Assembly: GCA_028691625.1 (NCBI GenBank) | Contig: JAQUYZ010000144.1 | Span: 1-5,512, forward strand | DNA: 5,512 nt | Source: Eubacteriales bacterium | GTDB taxonomy: Bacteria; Bacillota; Clostridia; Peptostreptococcales; Anaerovoracaceae | Direction: 5' to 3' | Shown: positions 5,173 to 5,512 of the stretch, in pieces | How the letters are laid out: the number at the start of each line of letters is the position of its first letter | Position numbering within the stretch: the stretch's first letter is position 1 | Notes under the pieces: generated by a model | The model's database searches: none | What the model was told of the DNA's origin: nothing | What the model saw: the letters and a program-made list of their open reading frames with translations, nothing else | Position numbers and translations under genes: made by a program

Positions 5173-5512
5173 TACTTTGTATTATATAAACCTTTATAAC
5201 GGATTTGTTGACAACAGACTTGACAACCATATCCAATGGCCTGATAATCTCTTTCTCCTCTACATACTTTTTTATAACCTCAACAAACTCCTTGCCGTAA
5301 CGCTGTGCTTTACCCACACCAACTCCCGAAATATTCTGGAGTTCTTCTATAGTTACAGGATATTGGATTGCCATATCTTCAAGTGAAGGATCCTGGAATA
5401 TTACGAACGGAGGAACTTCTTTCTGTTTGGATATTTTCTTGCGGAGATCTTTAAGAATGCTGAAAAGCTCGTCATCAGCGGCCCCTGTTCTTGCTCCGGC
5501 CATTGAGATATC
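5156..5512 (-). CDS. recQ: RecQ-type DNA helicase, C-terminal HRDC fragment (partial, chimeric 3' end)
   Basis: RecQ helicases unwind DNA in recombination and repair; the HRDC domain helps bind DNA. The frame is open to the window edge at 5512, so the helicase core lies outside. About 118 residues are visible. The HRDC domain runs from [16 protein letters not shown] to [12 protein letters not shown] (about 5473-5255), with [15 protein letters not shown] and the hairpin [19 protein letters not shown]. After HRDC comes [14 protein letters not shown] and [10 protein letters not shown], the start of a C-terminal region I associate with Bacteroidetes RecQ proteins. The match then stops, and MCR plus a stop codon follow, read from L15 DNA in another frame. 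The true protein should be longer. Assignment to HRDC is firm; to RecQ and Bacteroidetes it rests on remembered family wording. Confidence 0.85.
   Translation of the reverse strand, partial: DISMAGARTGAADDELFSILKDLRKKISKQKEVPPFVIFQDPSLEDMAIQYPVTIEELQNISGVGVGKAQRYGKEFVEVIKKYVEEKEIIRPLDMVVKSVVNKSVIKVYIIQSIDMCR

Noticed and set aside
5507..5512. GATATC (EcoRV site) at the very end of the window
   Set aside because: The RecQ reading frame continues through it without disturbance, so it may be coincidence. A single 6-mer at the edge is no evidence of a cloning boundary.

Overview
The window is a stretch of a Clostridia-like (Firmicutes) ribosomal-protein operon, transcribed entirely on the minus strand from high to low coordinates: rplO (3' part), secY, adk, map, infA, rpmJ, rpsM, rpsK, rpsD (5' part). 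This is the classic end of the spc operon running into the alpha operon. Three things suggest a low-GC Gram-positive anaerobe: the gene order; strong GGAGG-type ribosome binding sites in front of nearly every gene; and zinc-binding versions of adenylate kinase (four-Cys lid), L36 and S4 (four-Cys N-terminus). I cannot name a genus.

Layout. 5156-5512 is the C-terminal part of a RecQ-type helicase (HRDC domain) whose wording resembles Bacteroidetes RecQ. Near 5156-5172 it changes abruptly into the last ~68 residues of L15, with no L15 start. This looks like a chimeric join, either an assembly or cloning artefact or, less likely, a real rearrangement. From 4957 down to 2244 the genes are packed tightly: 1 nt between rplO and secY, 25 nt between secY and adk, and an ATGA overlap between adk and map. 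A 120-nt spacer with two hairpins precedes infA.

The unusual part is 1055-1904. There rpmJ, only 37 codons, is isolated by spacers of 261 nt (to infA) and 475 nt (to rpsM). Each spacer holds a large imperfect palindrome. The two palindromes share three short motifs at nearly identical spacing while their stems differ in sequence but still pair. The rpmJ-rpsM spacer also holds a well-formed 67-nt hairpin with a GGGA (GNRA) loop in the sense RNA, and a set of mutually exclusive stems closer to rpsM.

Together the genes supply the translation machinery (S13, S11, S4, L15, L36, IF-1), protein export (SecY), nucleotide balance (Adk) and N-terminal methionine removal (Map). I see no phage, CRISPR, toxin or defence genes. 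The points worth following are the paired palindromes, the structured rpsM leader and the RecQ/L15 join.
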